Shown: positions 16,089 through 25,010 of the stretch, in pieces
Numbering within the stretch: position 1 is the first letter of the stretch
How the letters are laid out: every line of letters starts with the position of its first letter
Source of the DNA: an uncultured Chlorobiales bacterium
Lineage (GTDB): Bacteria; Bacteroidota; Chlorobiia; Chlorobiales; Thermochlorobacteraceae
DNA: 55,023 nt
NCBI GenBank assembly: GCA_938003965.1
Contig: CALKXI010000008.1
Location: 1-55,023 of the forward strand
Direction: 5' to 3'
Program-made: the position numbers and the translations under genes
Notes under the pieces: model-generated
What the model was told of the DNA's origin: nothing
Seen by the model: only the letters and a program-made list of their open reading frames with translations
Database searches by the model: none

Positions 16089-17054
16089 ATGTTCAGTTAT
16101 GTGCTTCGCCGTGTCTTGGGCGCAATTCCGTTGGTGTTCGGCGTCTTAACGCTGACGTTCTTCATCATTCGACTTGCGCCTGGCGACCCCGCCTCGTTTT
16201 TCATTCAGCCCGGCGTCTCGCCCAAAGTCGCTGAACAAATGCGCGAACAATACGGCTTGAACGACCCGCTCATCATTCAATACTTCAAGTGGCTTGGAAA
16301 TATCTTGCAAGGCGATTTCGGACGCAGTTTTAGCCGACATCAACCTGTTTTCGATGTGATTCTCGAAGCCGTTCCGATTACCGTTTCACTCGCGCTAATT
16401 GGAATCACGATGCAGTTTATTTTTGGCATTCTGCTCGGCGTGATTTCCGCCATTAAGCAAGGCACAAAGTTAGACAGAACGCTGACGGTCTCCGCGCTCT
16501 TCATTTACTCCATGCCCGAATTTTGGCTTTCGCTGATGCTCATTATTCTCTTTTCGCTCAAACTTGGCTGGTTTCCTGCATCAAATCTCAACAGCATCGG
16601 TGCGGATTCGCTCAGCACGTTTGAGTTCATTTTAGACCGATTGCATCACTTGGTGTTGCCTATTTTCGTTTTGAGTTTGGGTGGTATTGCGGGATTGGCG
16701 CGATATGTGCGCGGACAAATGCTCGAGGTGATTCGTCAAGATTACATTCGCACCGCGCGCGCCAAAGGGCTGAGCGAAAAAATCGTCATCTTCAAACACG
16801 CTTTGCGCAACGCGCTCTTGCCCGTCGTTACCATTCTCGGCGGCTCGCTTCCGGCTTTGTTCAGCGGTGCGCTCTTTATTGAAGTCATTTTCGCCATTCC
16901 CGGCATGGGGCGCATCGCGGTTGAAGCCGTCTTCGCGCGAGACTATCCGCTCATCATTGCCAATACCTTCATTTCAGGAACGTTAATCGTGTTGGGTAAC
17001 TTATTAGCCGATGTCTTGTATGGAATTGTCGACCCAAGAATCAAACTCGGTTAA
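16089..17054 (+). CDS. peptide-type ABC transporter permease (DppB/OppB family)
   Basis: Inner-membrane channel subunit working with the preceding binding protein. The 321-residue protein has the OppB N-terminal motif RRVLGAIPLVFGVLTLTFFIIRLAPGDPA, six predicted membrane segments and the cytoplasmic EAA-like loop RQDYIRTARAKGLSEKIVIFKHALRNALLP that docks the ATPase. It ends with the usual VDPRIKLG. The second permease (DppC) and ATPases (DppD/F) are not adjacent; the next gene, two bases on, is ccmC. Either the partners lie elsewhere or the set has been rearranged. Confidence 0.92.
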   Translation: MFSYVLRRVLGAIPLVFGVLTLTFFIIRLAPGDPASFFIQPGVSPKVAEQMREQYGLNDPLIIQYFKWLGNILQGDFGRSFSRHQPVFDVILEAVPITVSLALIGITMQFIFGILLGVISAIKQGTKLDRTLTVSALFIYSMPEFWLSLMLIILFSLKLGWFPASNLNSIGADSLSTFEFILDRLHHLVLPIFVLSLGGIAGLARYVRGQMLEVIRQDYIRTARAKGLSEKIVIFKHALRNALLPVVTILGGSLPALFSGALFIEVIFAIPGMGRIAVEAVFARDYPLIIANTFISGTLIVLGNLLADVLYGIVDPRIKLG

Positions 17055-17056
17055 AA

Positions 17057-17737
17057 ATGAAAAGGCAGATTTTTCAAGTGGGATTATATGTGTGGTTTGT
17101 TGGCGTGATTGTCTTTGCAATTGCCTCGCCGAATAAAGTTGGAATGTTGGCTGAAACGACGAAGAACATTTACTTCCACGTGCCGATGGCGATTACCGCT
17201 GTGGTTGCATTTTTTACATCGGTCTGGTTCAGCGTCAAGTATCTCAAAACGCGCGACTTGGAAAGCGACATGAAAGCCGAAGCCGCATCAGGCTTGGGAT
17301 TTCTGTTCAACATCTTGGCAATGATTACAGGCGCGATTTGGGCGAAAGTAACTTGGGGCGCGTTCTGGCACTGGGACCCACGACAGACGACCATCTTTTT
17401 AGTCTTCTTGATGTATTCCGCCTACTTCGCTTTGCGCAGTGCTGTAGATTCGGCAGAAAAACGTGCGACGCTCTCGAGCGTTTATAGCATCTTCTCATTT
17501 CCTGCACTCATTTTTCTTTACTTTGTGTTGCCGCGTCTTGTGCCCGGCTTGCACCCCGGCTCGCCCGAAGGCGGAGAAGCAGGCATTAACCCTGCCGTTT
17601 CATCAACCACCGACCCGACCATTCGTGCCGTGCTTTATTGCTCCATGCTCGGCTTCATCGCGCTCTTCTTTTGGCTACACAGCCTTCGTGTTCGACAAAT
17701 GAAATTGGCAGAAAAGGTAAGTTTAACTCGAGCATGA
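17057..17737 (+). CDS. ccmC: cytochrome c maturation heme-handling protein (CcmC family)
   Basis: Membrane protein that presents heme for attachment to apocytochromes c. The 226 residues contain about six membrane segments, a periplasmic His in IYFHVPMA, and the tryptophan-rich heme signature WGAFWHWDPRQT (about residues 96-107). A second conserved-type His lies in the loop LHPGSP. It starts two bases after the permease stop and its own stop overlaps the antitoxin ATG (ATGA). The ccmD-type gene that would normally follow directly is displaced by about 550 bp of toxin-antitoxin DNA. Confidence 0.88.
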   Translation: MKRQIFQVGLYVWFVGVIVFAIASPNKVGMLAETTKNIYFHVPMAITAVVAFFTSVWFSVKYLKTRDLESDMKAEAASGLGFLFNILAMITGAIWAKVTWGAFWHWDPRQTTIFLVFLMYSAYFALRSAVDSAEKRATLSSVYSIFSFPALIFLYFVLPRLVPGLHPGSPEGGEAGINPAVSSTTDPTIRAVLYCSMLGFIALFFWLHSLRVRQMKLAEKVSLTRA

Positions 17738-17976
17738 GAAGTATGAAAAACCCGATTGTGGTTGACAAAGAAATTCTGGGAGGAACGCCCGTCTTCGCAC
17801 AAACAAGAGTGCCCGTCCAAATTTTATTAGACTACTTGGAAGGCGGAGAAACGATTGATGATTTCTTAGAAGGATTTCCTTCGGTGTCGCGAGAACAGGT
17901 TATTGCATTTTTGGAAATTGTCAAGGACAAAATGATAGCCGAACTCACCCCTGCTCAAAATGACCATACTGCTTGA
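17734..17976 (+). CDS. DUF433-family antitoxin
   Basis: An 80-residue protein of the DUF433 family, a small winged-helix-like protein usually paired with a DUF5615 PIN-like partner. Recognisable parts are VVDKEILGGTPVFAQTRVPVQILLDYLEGGETIDDFLEGFPSV, matching the family pattern of an 'I-x-G-TP-x-xx-TRVPV' segment followed by a helix with 'FPS-V'. I start it at ATG 17734, which overlaps the ccmC stop; ATG 17743 is the alternative. It overlaps the downstream toxin frame by 17 bases. In the family it is thought to neutralise the toxin and repress its own operon; no operator is evident because the pair lies inside a larger operon. Confidence 0.8.
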   Translation: MRSMKNPIVVDKEILGGTPVFAQTRVPVQILLDYLEGGETIDDFLEGFPSVSREQVIAFLEIVKDKMIAELTPAQNDHTA

Positions 17977-18346
17977 TGAAAACTTAGATAAGCGTCTTGC
18001 AAATCAACTTCAAGCCTACAGCATAAAAACGGTTCAGCAAATGGGTTGGGCAGGCATGAAAAATGGTCAACTCTTGCAAGTGATGAAAGATAAGTTTGAC
18101 GTTTTTATTACCGCCGACCAGAACTTAATCTCGCAGCAAGATAACGCGCTTGTAAGTGAAATAGCCATCATTGTATTGAAAGCCAAAACGAATCGTCTCA
18201 AAGACCATCTACCGCTGATTCCTAAAATTCAACAGGCTCTCTCAGAGATTGAGAAGGACAAGTTATTTGTGTTCAATAAACAACAAATCTCATGCTTGAT
18301 TTCCTCGTTCAGAACTCCATCTATGTTGTGCTCATCATCGTGCTGA
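17960..18346 (+). CDS. DUF5615-family PIN-like toxin
   Basis: A PIN-like protein of the DUF5615 family, predicted RNase toxin. MTILLDENLDKRLANQL holds the first acidic residues (D6, E7) and KFDVFITADQNLI holds the later Asp of the PIN-like site. The family fold ends near residue 110; the remaining 18 residues (from about Q109 on, ending MLCSSSC) are read out of frame through the start of ccmD. That tail is not conserved-looking and suggests the original stop was lost when the cassette joined ccmD. The ribosome entering here overlaps the antitoxin by 17 bases, the usual coupling of such pairs. Confidence 0.78.
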   Translation: MTILLDENLDKRLANQLQAYSIKTVQQMGWAGMKNGQLLQVMKDKFDVFITADQNLISQQDNALVSEIAIIVLKAKTNRLKDHLPLIPKIQQALSEIEKDKLFVFNKQQISCLISSFRTPSMLCSSSC

Positions 18347-18444
18347 TTATTTGGTCGGGCGTGTTCCTCTACCTCTTTCGCCTCGATAAAAAACTCACCG
18401 AACTCGAGAAACTTGTCGCCGAAAAAGAAGAAGAGGAGCGTTAG
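18292..18444 (+). CDS. ccmD: CcmD-family small membrane protein
   Basis: A 50-residue frame too short for routine ORF calling. It starts MLDFLVQNSIYVVLI, has one transmembrane helix (about residues 9-30, ending LYLFRLDKKL), and finishes with an acidic coiled tail EKLVAEKEEEER. This is the layout of CcmD, which helps release holo-CcmE from CcmABC during cytochrome c maturation. The position downstream of ccmC supports it. Its first 55 bases overlap the toxin frame and its stop overlaps that of the convergent MOT1-type transporter gene by three bases. Confidence 0.75.
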   Translation: MLDFLVQNSIYVVLIIVLIIWSGVFLYLFRLDKKLTELEKLVAEKEEEER

Positions 18445-19583
18445 TCTTCTTGTTTGAAACGATAGACCAGCGTTCCTATCACCAAGCCAACCACATAGCC
18501 GTAAGGCACGCCGACGGCTAAAACGCCTGTCAAGAGCGCGACGAAAAAACTTTTCTTCTCACCCAAAAGGTCGCCCAAAAGTTTGATAAGCGAAATCCCC
18601 TCGAAGAAGAGAATCACGCCGAGAATCGGAAGCGGAAAAATTTTGACGACTTGTTCAAATCCTGACGCGAAGAAAAGACCAAGCACGAGATAGAAGAGAC
18701 CGTAAATGATAACCGAGCCACCCGTTCTGCCACCAAAAGCGTAATGCCCAACCATGCCGCCTGAGCCATGACAAATCGGAACGCCCGAAAAAAACGGCGA
18801 AATCAAATTCATGAATGAGTAAGTGAGCCCAATTTGTTGGATAGAAAGTTTTTTTTCAGGAAAGAGGTCGCTGGCGGTTTGCTTTGTGGCAAGAAGCGAA
18901 TTGCCAATCGAGAGTGGAATCTGCGGAAGAGCAAGCAATACAAAGCCTGTGGCGATGTGCTCCCAAGTCGGAACGAAAAACTTTGGGAGCGAAATGCTAA
19001 CAGATGTGCTTTCAAACAGTGCATCAGAGTGAAACACAAGGGCGTAACCGATGCCAAGCAGAATCACAATTAACGAGGCAGGATATTTCCGATTCCCAAG
19101 CAGAAAAAGCGTTATCAAAAATGCAACTGACGCAAGCGCGTAGCCGAGCGCGCCGTCCGCTGGCACATACTCTTTGAGCGAAAGCAAGGCAAGTTGCAAA
19201 CCTAAGCCAAACTGAATGCCGCGCACAACGGCTTTCGGAATTGCCTTGCTAAGCCACGCAAGCGCACCCGAAAGCGAAAGCACAAGCATCACAACGCCAA
19301 TCGCAAGTCCTGCGCCGAAAAGAACCGCGCCCTCAATCTTTTGTGCAATCACCAATGCCGCCATGGCTTTAAGCGGTTGAACGGGCATCGGCATTTGGTA
19401 GAAAAGTGCAGTTAAAATTTGCATGCCGCCAAAAACGATGAGCGTGCTCGCGGCGTCCAACTTTGCGGCGAGAATAATGCCCACAAGAAGCGGTAAGTCA
19501 GTGCCAATGTCGCCAAACGCGCCTGCAAGTTCATTGCGGTCGAAGCGAATTGAGAAGGGATAGCGCAAAAGAGGTAGTTGCAT
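18441..19583 (-). CDS. MOT1-type molybdate/sulfate transporter
   Basis: Polytopic inner-membrane anion transporter related to SulP and to eukaryotic MOT1 molybdate carriers. The 380-residue product shows the diagnostic pair of motifs GAFGDIGTDLPLLVG plus MPMPVQPLKAMAA near the N terminus, and PQIPLSIGNS with GVPICHGSGGMVGHYAFGGRTGG in the second half; about 10-12 membrane segments. No STAS domain is present, unlike classical SulP. I use ATG 19583; a TTG at 19604 would add seven residues. Molybdate is the favoured substrate by family resemblance, sulfate cannot be excluded. No molybdenum cofactor gene is nearby. Confidence 0.8.
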   Translation of the reverse strand: MQLPLLRYPFSIRFDRNELAGAFGDIGTDLPLLVGIILAAKLDAASTLIVFGGMQILTALFYQMPMPVQPLKAMAALVIAQKIEGAVLFGAGLAIGVVMLVLSLSGALAWLSKAIPKAVVRGIQFGLGLQLALLSLKEYVPADGALGYALASVAFLITLFLLGNRKYPASLIVILLGIGYALVFHSDALFESTSVSISLPKFFVPTWEHIATGFVLLALPQIPLSIGNSLLATKQTASDLFPEKKLSIQQIGLTYSFMNLISPFFSGVPICHGSGGMVGHYAFGGRTGGSVIIYGLFYLVLGLFFASGFEQVVKIFPLPILGVILFFEGISLIKLLGDLLGEKKSFFVALLTGVLAVGVPYGYVVGLVIGTLVYRFKQED

Positions 19584-19594
19584 GAACTTAAAAG

Positions 19595-19625
19595 TTGAAA
19601 TCAAAGGGTGAGTTTGCTATCTTGA
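19595..19625 (+). promoter_or_regulatory. predicted promoter of the TPR-kinase-regulator gene
   Basis: TTG (19595-19597), 20 nt, TATCTTGA (19618-19625). Two mismatches in the -7 relative to TAnnTTTG, so this is weaker than the tRNA promoters. Confidence 0.35.
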
Positions 19626-19661
19626 ATCCTTTTAAACCAAGACAAACTCGCCTTGCCAGCG

Positions 19662-22265
19662 ATGAAACACCGAGCGACAAAATCGCGCGTTGCTCCCAAC
19701 GCCCAAAAACAAGTGCATTCAGACCCAGCCGTTCAGTGCCGACAACTCGCCGAACTTAACCAAACAGCTTGGGAATTAAGATTGACGGATAAAGACACTT
19801 CAAAAAAACTTGCACTCGAAGCAAAAGACCTCGCAACTCGATTGAATGAAAAAGCAGAACTGGCGCAAAGCCTGATGACCCTTGCTATCATAGATTTTCA
19901 AAACGATGAGGTGGAAACTGCGCTTGCCATCGGCGAAGAAGCGTATCGTGTCATTGAGTCCCTATCAAAGAGCCTGCGCGAAAGCCTCTTGATGAGAAGC
20001 CTAAACTTCTTGGCTGGTGCTCATTATCGTTTGGGCAATTACGCCGTTGCGCTCGAACTCTATCTTAAAAACCTCAATGAAATTGCAAGCATTGATGCTG
20101 AGCAAAAAGAGATTAAGCAAGATAAAGCGAACCTCTTTAATAATCTCACAGGCGTTTATGGTGCGCTTGGCAACTACGAAATGGCAATCGCAATGGCAAG
20201 GCAAACGATTGATATGCGGCGAGAACTCGGCGATAGTCAAGGGCTTGCATCTGCGTTGCTCAACATGGGCAATGCGTGCTTGCGCCAACGCCAATTTGAA
20301 GACGCCTTGCGCTACTACAACGAAAGCCTACAATGTTGCCAAGAAGCAGGTCTCAAACGCGGGCAGGGCGCGGCATACTACGCCATCAGCAACGTCTATG
20401 CGGAACAAGAGCGATTCGAAGACGCCATGCCTAACTTTGAAAAAGCACTGGCATTAACGACGGAACATCACGATACAAACAACCGAATCTTCGCGCTTCA
20501 AGCCATCGGGAAAATTTATGCCAAGAAGGCATTTTCAAAATTCAACATCGAGAAAGCCTTTACGCTTCTTGACGATGCACTCAAAGAAGCTGAGTCGCTC
20601 CAAAATAAACGCGCTATTTATTCCATTCTCAAAGAATTAGCGATTGCACATGAAACCAATGGAAACTTTGAAGAATCGCTTCGCTATGAGCGTGCCTACC
20701 GTGATTTGAGAGACGAACTCGTCGGCGAAGAACAGCAAAAGCGCACGCAATCGTTGATGATTCTTCACAAGACTGAGCAAGCCAAAAAAGATGCAGAACT
20801 CGAACGCCTCAAAAACATTGAACTTGCCAACGCCTTGAAAAACGTCGAGGAAGCCAACGCTTTCAAAACTGAACTCTTAGGCATCGCCGCGCACGACCTC
20901 AAAAACCCGCTTCAAGTCATTCAAGGCTTTGCCGCACTCATTGAGGAAGGAGAGAACAGCGAGCAGGTAAAACAATTTGCGAAGACGATTCAATCGTCCT
21001 CAACACGAATGCTCAAACTCATCAAAGATTTGCTCGAGACCGCCGCCTTAGATTCGGGCAAACTCGACCTCAATAAAACGCCGACGAATGTTGCGGATTT
21101 GCTTCGCGCCGTTGCCGAACACAATCGCCCAAACGCCGAAAAGAAATCGCAAACCCTCGAACTCGACCTTGCTCAAAATTGCCTCGCCGAACTCGATGTA
21201 GAACGCATGCGCGAGGTGTTTGAAAACCTTGTCTCCAACGCCATCAAGTATTCGCCCAAAGGCAAGCGGATTCAAGTGAGCATGAGGCGTGAAGGAGAAA
21301 TGGTGTGCGTGGCAGTCAAAGATGAAGGACAAGGCTTAACGGAAGCCGATAAAGAAAAACTTTTCGGAAAGTTTCAGCGGCTTTCGGCGCGACCAACGGG
21401 CGGAGAAAGTTCAACAGGATTGGGCTTATCGATTGTCAAGCAACTCGTAGAATTGCACGGCGGCAAAGTGTGGGCAGAGTCGGACGGCAAAGATAAAGGC
21501 GCAACGTTTTTCGTCGAGTTGCCAATTCTTGAAATTGAACAACAAGTCGAGAGTGCCAAAAAAGAAACGACGACCGCGCCGCCGCGCAAGGCGACTCAGC
21601 ATCGCGCTTCGGCTCGGCGTAAAAAATCGACTCAAAAGAAAATTCGCGTCTCGGTGGTCGAAGACCTCGTCGAGTTTCGCGACCGCATGGTCAACTTGCT
21701 CTCAAATGACGAAGGGATTGAATTTAGAGGCGAATTTGGTTCGGTTGAAGATGCCTTGATTGCAATGCCTGAAGTCGACGTGGTGCTAATGGACATTGGC
21801 TTGCCCGGGATGTCGGGCATTGAGGCGATTGCAAAAGTGAAAGAAAAATTTCCTGACTCGAGAATCATCATGCTGACGGTTTTCAGCGACGATAAGCATA
21901 TTTCACGAGCGATAATGGCGGGCGCAAGCGGCTATCTCTTGAAGAACTCGCCCCATCATCAAATTCACGAGGCAATTACGCAAGCAATCGAGGGCGGCAT
22001 GCCGATTTCGGCGGGCGTTGCCATGCGCATTATTCACTTGTATCAGCAATACGCGCCGCCTGAAAACTCGGACGTTGGGCTGACCAAACGCGAAAAAGAA
22101 ATTCTCGCCTTGCTTGTCGAGGGTTTATCCTTCGCGCAAATTTCCGACAAACTCTTCATCAGTTTCAACACGGTTGTCAATCACATGCGAAATGTGTATG
22201 AAAAATTGCATGTGCATTCCAAATCGGAAGTAGTTGCCAAAGCCATTCGAGAAGGATTGATTTAG
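19662..22265 (+). CDS. single-protein two-component system: TPR sensor, histidine kinase, receiver, LuxR-type HTH
   Basis: A soluble 867-residue hybrid with input, kinase and DNA-binding output in one chain. Residues about 25-375 are tetratricopeptide repeats (LFNNLTGVYGALGNYEMAIA, ALLNMGNACLRQRQFEDALR). A short coiled coil leads to HisKA with phospho-acceptor His411 in IAAHDLKNPLQ, then HATPase_c with N box ENLVSNAIKYSPKG, G1 KDEGQGL and G2 TGLGLSIV. After a basic linker (about 635-660) comes a receiver with acidic pair in VVEDLVEF, phospho-acceptor Asp711 in VLMDIGLPG, Thr in MLTVF and Lys in YLLKNSP, then a NarL/LuxR HTH (about 805-865, LTKREKEILALL). No membrane segment or signal peptide is seen, so the signal is cytosolic or comes through a TPR partner. 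Start: ATG 19662; a TTG nine bases upstream is possible. Confidence 0.92.
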   Translation: MKHRATKSRVAPNAQKQVHSDPAVQCRQLAELNQTAWELRLTDKDTSKKLALEAKDLATRLNEKAELAQSLMTLAIIDFQNDEVETALAIGEEAYRVIESLSKSLRESLLMRSLNFLAGAHYRLGNYAVALELYLKNLNEIASIDAEQKEIKQDKANLFNNLTGVYGALGNYEMAIAMARQTIDMRRELGDSQGLASALLNMGNACLRQRQFEDALRYYNESLQCCQEAGLKRGQGAAYYAISNVYAEQERFEDAMPNFEKALALTTEHHDTNNRIFALQAIGKIYAKKAFSKFNIEKAFTLLDDALKEAESLQNKRAIYSILKELAIAHETNGNFEESLRYERAYRDLRDELVGEEQQKRTQSLMILHKTEQAKKDAELERLKNIELANALKNVEEANAFKTELLGIAAHDLKNPLQVIQGFAALIEEGENSEQVKQFAKTIQSSSTRMLKLIKDLLETAALDSGKLDLNKTPTNVADLLRAVAEHNRPNAEKKSQTLELDLAQNCLAELDVERMREVFENLVSNAIKYSPKGKRIQVSMRREGEMVCVAVKDEGQGLTEADKEKLFGKFQRLSARPTGGESSTGLGLSIVKQLVELHGGKVWAESDGKDKGATFFVELPILEIEQQVESAKKETTTAPPRKATQHRASARRKKSTQKKIRVSVVEDLVEFRDRMVNLLSNDEGIEFRGEFGSVEDALIAMPEVDVVLMDIGLPGMSGIEAIAKVKEKFPDSRIIMLTVFSDDKHISRAIMAGASGYLLKNSPHHQIHEAITQAIEGGMPISAGVAMRIIHLYQQYAPPENSDVGLTKREKEILALLVEGLSFAQISDKLFISFNTVVNHMRNVYEKLHVHSKSEVVAKAIREGLI

Positions 22266-22370
22266 GGAGTTACTCGCCTGCGCTGTTACAACTCGGCGAT
22301 TGAGAGTTTTTCCGTATTATTTCGCCGCAACTCCAAAGAATTGATTTTCCAAACGCATCGAAACTTCACA

Positions 22371-25010
22371 GTGGCAAAGCGCGACGAAACGCCGCTCATG
22401 CGGCAATACGATAAAATCAAATCGCAATATCCGAACGTGATTCTGCTCTTTCGCGTCGGCGATTTTTACGAAACATTTTATGATGATGCGAAGGAAGTCT
22501 CGAACGCGCTCGGCATTGTCTTGACGAAACGCTCAAATGGTGCGGCGGCAGATGTGCCGCTGGCAGGCTTCCCACAACACGCGCTCGAGAACTATGTGGC
22601 AAGGCTCGTGAAAAAAGGATTTCGCGTGGCAGTCTGTGAGCAAATGGAAGACCCGAAATTTGCGCGCGGCATTGTCAAGCGCGAAGTGGTCGACATCGTT
22701 ACGCCCGGCGTCAATTTCAGCGACCGACTGCTCGACGAAAAAAAGAACAACTACCTCTGCGCTGTTCATTTCCAAAAAGAGCGTCAGTTTGAGTTTGTTG
22801 GTGTGGCGTTCATTGATGTAACCACAGCAGAATTTCAAGCCACAGAAGTTACCGCTCCAAAACTCAAAGAAGTTTTAGAGACCATTCAGCCGTCGGAAAT
22901 CATCATCTCCAAAAAGCAGAAAGAGCGAAAAGCCTTGCTCTCCGAAGCGATGGGGCGCGAAATGCCCTTCACCGAATTGGACGAGTGGCTGTTTAGTTTG
23001 GATTACGCCGAACAAACCCTGCGCAATCACTTCAAAACGCATTCGCTCAAAGGCTTTGGCATTGAAGAGATGCCCGCCGCTAAGGTCGCCGCCTCCGTCA
23101 TTCTTAACTATCTCGAAGAAACCCAGCGCGGCAAACTGCAATACATTCAACGCCTCTCGCGGTTTGAAACAGGCACGCTCGTTGCGCTCGATGTTCAAAC
23201 CAAACGCAATTTGGAAATTATTGCGTCAATGCACGATGGCTCGCGCGATGGCACGCTTATCGATGTGCTGGATAAAACGCAAACCGCAATGGGCGCACGC
23301 TTGTTCAAGAAATGGCTTGCGCGTCCGTCTCGCGATGTATCGCTCATTCAGGAACGGCTCGATGCAATCGAAGAACTCAAAGAGAATCGCACCTTGCGCC
23401 GTGAAGTGCGCGAATCGCTCAAAAAAATGTGCGACCTTGAACGCGCCCTCTCGCGCATTGCAACTCATCGTGCGAATCCAAAAGAAGTGCTTGCGCTCAG
23501 TGCCTCGCTTCGCGAATTGCCATCGCTAAAAACGGTGCTGGCTTCTGTGCAATCCACGATGCTCCAATCAATTCACGCGCAACTCGATGAATGCGCCGAC
23601 CTTGCACAGAAAATCGACGACGCGCTCTCACCCGATGCGCCCGTCAACGTTGCCGATGGCGGCGTCATTAAACAAGGCTACAACGCCGAACTTGACGACT
23701 ACCGCGACACTGCCAACAACGCCAAAGACCGATTGCTCCAAATTCAAACCGAAGAGCGCGAGAAAACGGGCATTGCTTCGCTCAAAGTGCTTTACAACAA
23801 AGTCTTCGGCTATTACATCGAAATCAGCAACGCCAATAAATCCAAAGTGCCAAGCCACTACGAGCGCAAGCAAACGATGGTCAATGCCGAGCGATACACC
23901 ATTCCAATCTTGAAAGAGCTCGAGCAAAAAATTTTAACCGCCGAAGAAAAAATGGGCGAATTGGAAGCAAGGCTGTTCAGTGAGTTGCGCCAAGCGATTG
24001 CATCGGAATCGGAACGCCTTCAACAAAATGCCACTGCTCTTGCGTCGCTCGATTGCCTTGCTTCGCTGGCTGAATGTGCCGAGCAATACGATTACGTCAA
24101 GCCAATCGTGAGCGAAACGGATAGCATCATCATTAAAGACGGACGCCACCCTGTTTTGGAACGCCTCATGCCCGAAGGCGAAAAGTATGTGCCGAACGAC
24201 TGCACGCTCAACCGTCAGGAACGCGTGCTCATCATTACAGGACCAAACATGGCAGGCAAAAGTTCATACTTGCGTCAAGTCGGGTTGATTGTCTTGCTGG
24301 CGCAAGTGGGCAGTTTCGTGCCTGCATCGAGTGCGGAGATTGGAATCGTTGATAAAATTTTCACGCGCGTTGGTGCGTCTGACAATCTCGCCGCAGGCGA
24401 AAGCACCTTTCTTGTCGAGATGAACGAAGCGGCAAACATCTTAAACAACGCTACAGAAAAAAGTTTGATTTTGCTCGATGAAATCGGGCGTGGCACAAGC
24501 ACCTACGACGGCATGTCGATTGCATGGGCAATAACCGAGTATATTCACAATCACATCGGCGCGAAAACGCTTTTCGCTACGCACTATCACGAACTTGCCG
24601 AATTAGAAGAGCATCTTGTAGCAGTGAAAAACTACAACGCTACGGTTGCTGAAACGGCAGATAAGGTCATCTTTCTCCGAAAAATCGCGCGCGGTGCGGC
24701 AGATAACAGCTACGGCATTGAAGTCGCGAAAATGGCAGGCTTGCCCCAACAAGTCATTTCACGTGCAAAAGAAATTTTGGCTGAACTCGAGTCGCGTGAG
24801 GAACTTCCTGAAACGGCAAACAAAGCCGCAGTTAAAAACAAGGTCAAAGCCATTAAGCCCAAAACGCCTGATTTGCAAATCTCGCTTTTTGAAATCGGCG
24901 ATACGAAACTCAAAGAGGCACTCCAAAAACTTGACCTCAATAAACTCACACCGATTGAAGCGATGATGAAACTTGTCGAGCTCAAACAGATGGCGGAAGA
25001 CGGGTTATAG
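22371..25010 (+). CDS. mutS: DNA mismatch repair protein MutS
   Basis: Recognises mismatches and recruits MutL. The product has the mismatch-reading Phe-x-Glu motif in RVGDFYETFYDDA, connector, lever and clamp domains, and the ATPase domain with Walker A GPNMAGKSS, LLDEIGRGTSTYDG and ATHYHELAELE. The C terminus contains the dimerisation region. I start at GTG 22371, which leaves 13 residues before the family block PLMRQYDKIK; a TTG at 22341 and an ATG at 22398 are alternatives. Length about 879, normal for MutS1. Its stop overlaps the convergent glycosyltransferase pseudogene. Confidence 0.96.
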   Translation: MAKRDETPLMRQYDKIKSQYPNVILLFRVGDFYETFYDDAKEVSNALGIVLTKRSNGAAADVPLAGFPQHALENYVARLVKKGFRVAVCEQMEDPKFARGIVKREVVDIVTPGVNFSDRLLDEKKNNYLCAVHFQKERQFEFVGVAFIDVTTAEFQATEVTAPKLKEVLETIQPSEIIISKKQKERKALLSEAMGREMPFTELDEWLFSLDYAEQTLRNHFKTHSLKGFGIEEMPAAKVAASVILNYLEETQRGKLQYIQRLSRFETGTLVALDVQTKRNLEIIASMHDGSRDGTLIDVLDKTQTAMGARLFKKWLARPSRDVSLIQERLDAIEELKENRTLRREVRESLKKMCDLERALSRIATHRANPKEVLALSASLRELPSLKTVLASVQSTMLQSIHAQLDECADLAQKIDDALSPDAPVNVADGGVIKQGYNAELDDYRDTANNAKDRLLQIQTEEREKTGIASLKVLYNKVFGYYIEISNANKSKVPSHYERKQTMVNAERYTIPILKELEQKILTAEEKMGELEARLFSELRQAIASESERLQQNATALASLDCLASLAECAEQYDYVKPIVSETDSIIIKDGRHPVLERLMPEGEKYVPNDCTLNRQERVLIITGPNMAGKSSYLRQVGLIVLLAQVGSFVPASSAEIGIVDKIFTRVGASDNLAAGESTFLVEMNEAANILNNATEKSLILLDEIGRGTSTYDGMSIAWAITEYIHNHIGAKTLFATHYHELAELEEHLVAVKNYNATVAETADKVIFLRKIARGAADNSYGIEVAKMAGLPQQVISRAKEILAELESREELPETANKAAVKNKVKAIKPKTPDLQISLFEIGDTKLKEALQKLDLNKLTPIEAMMKLVELKQMAEDGL

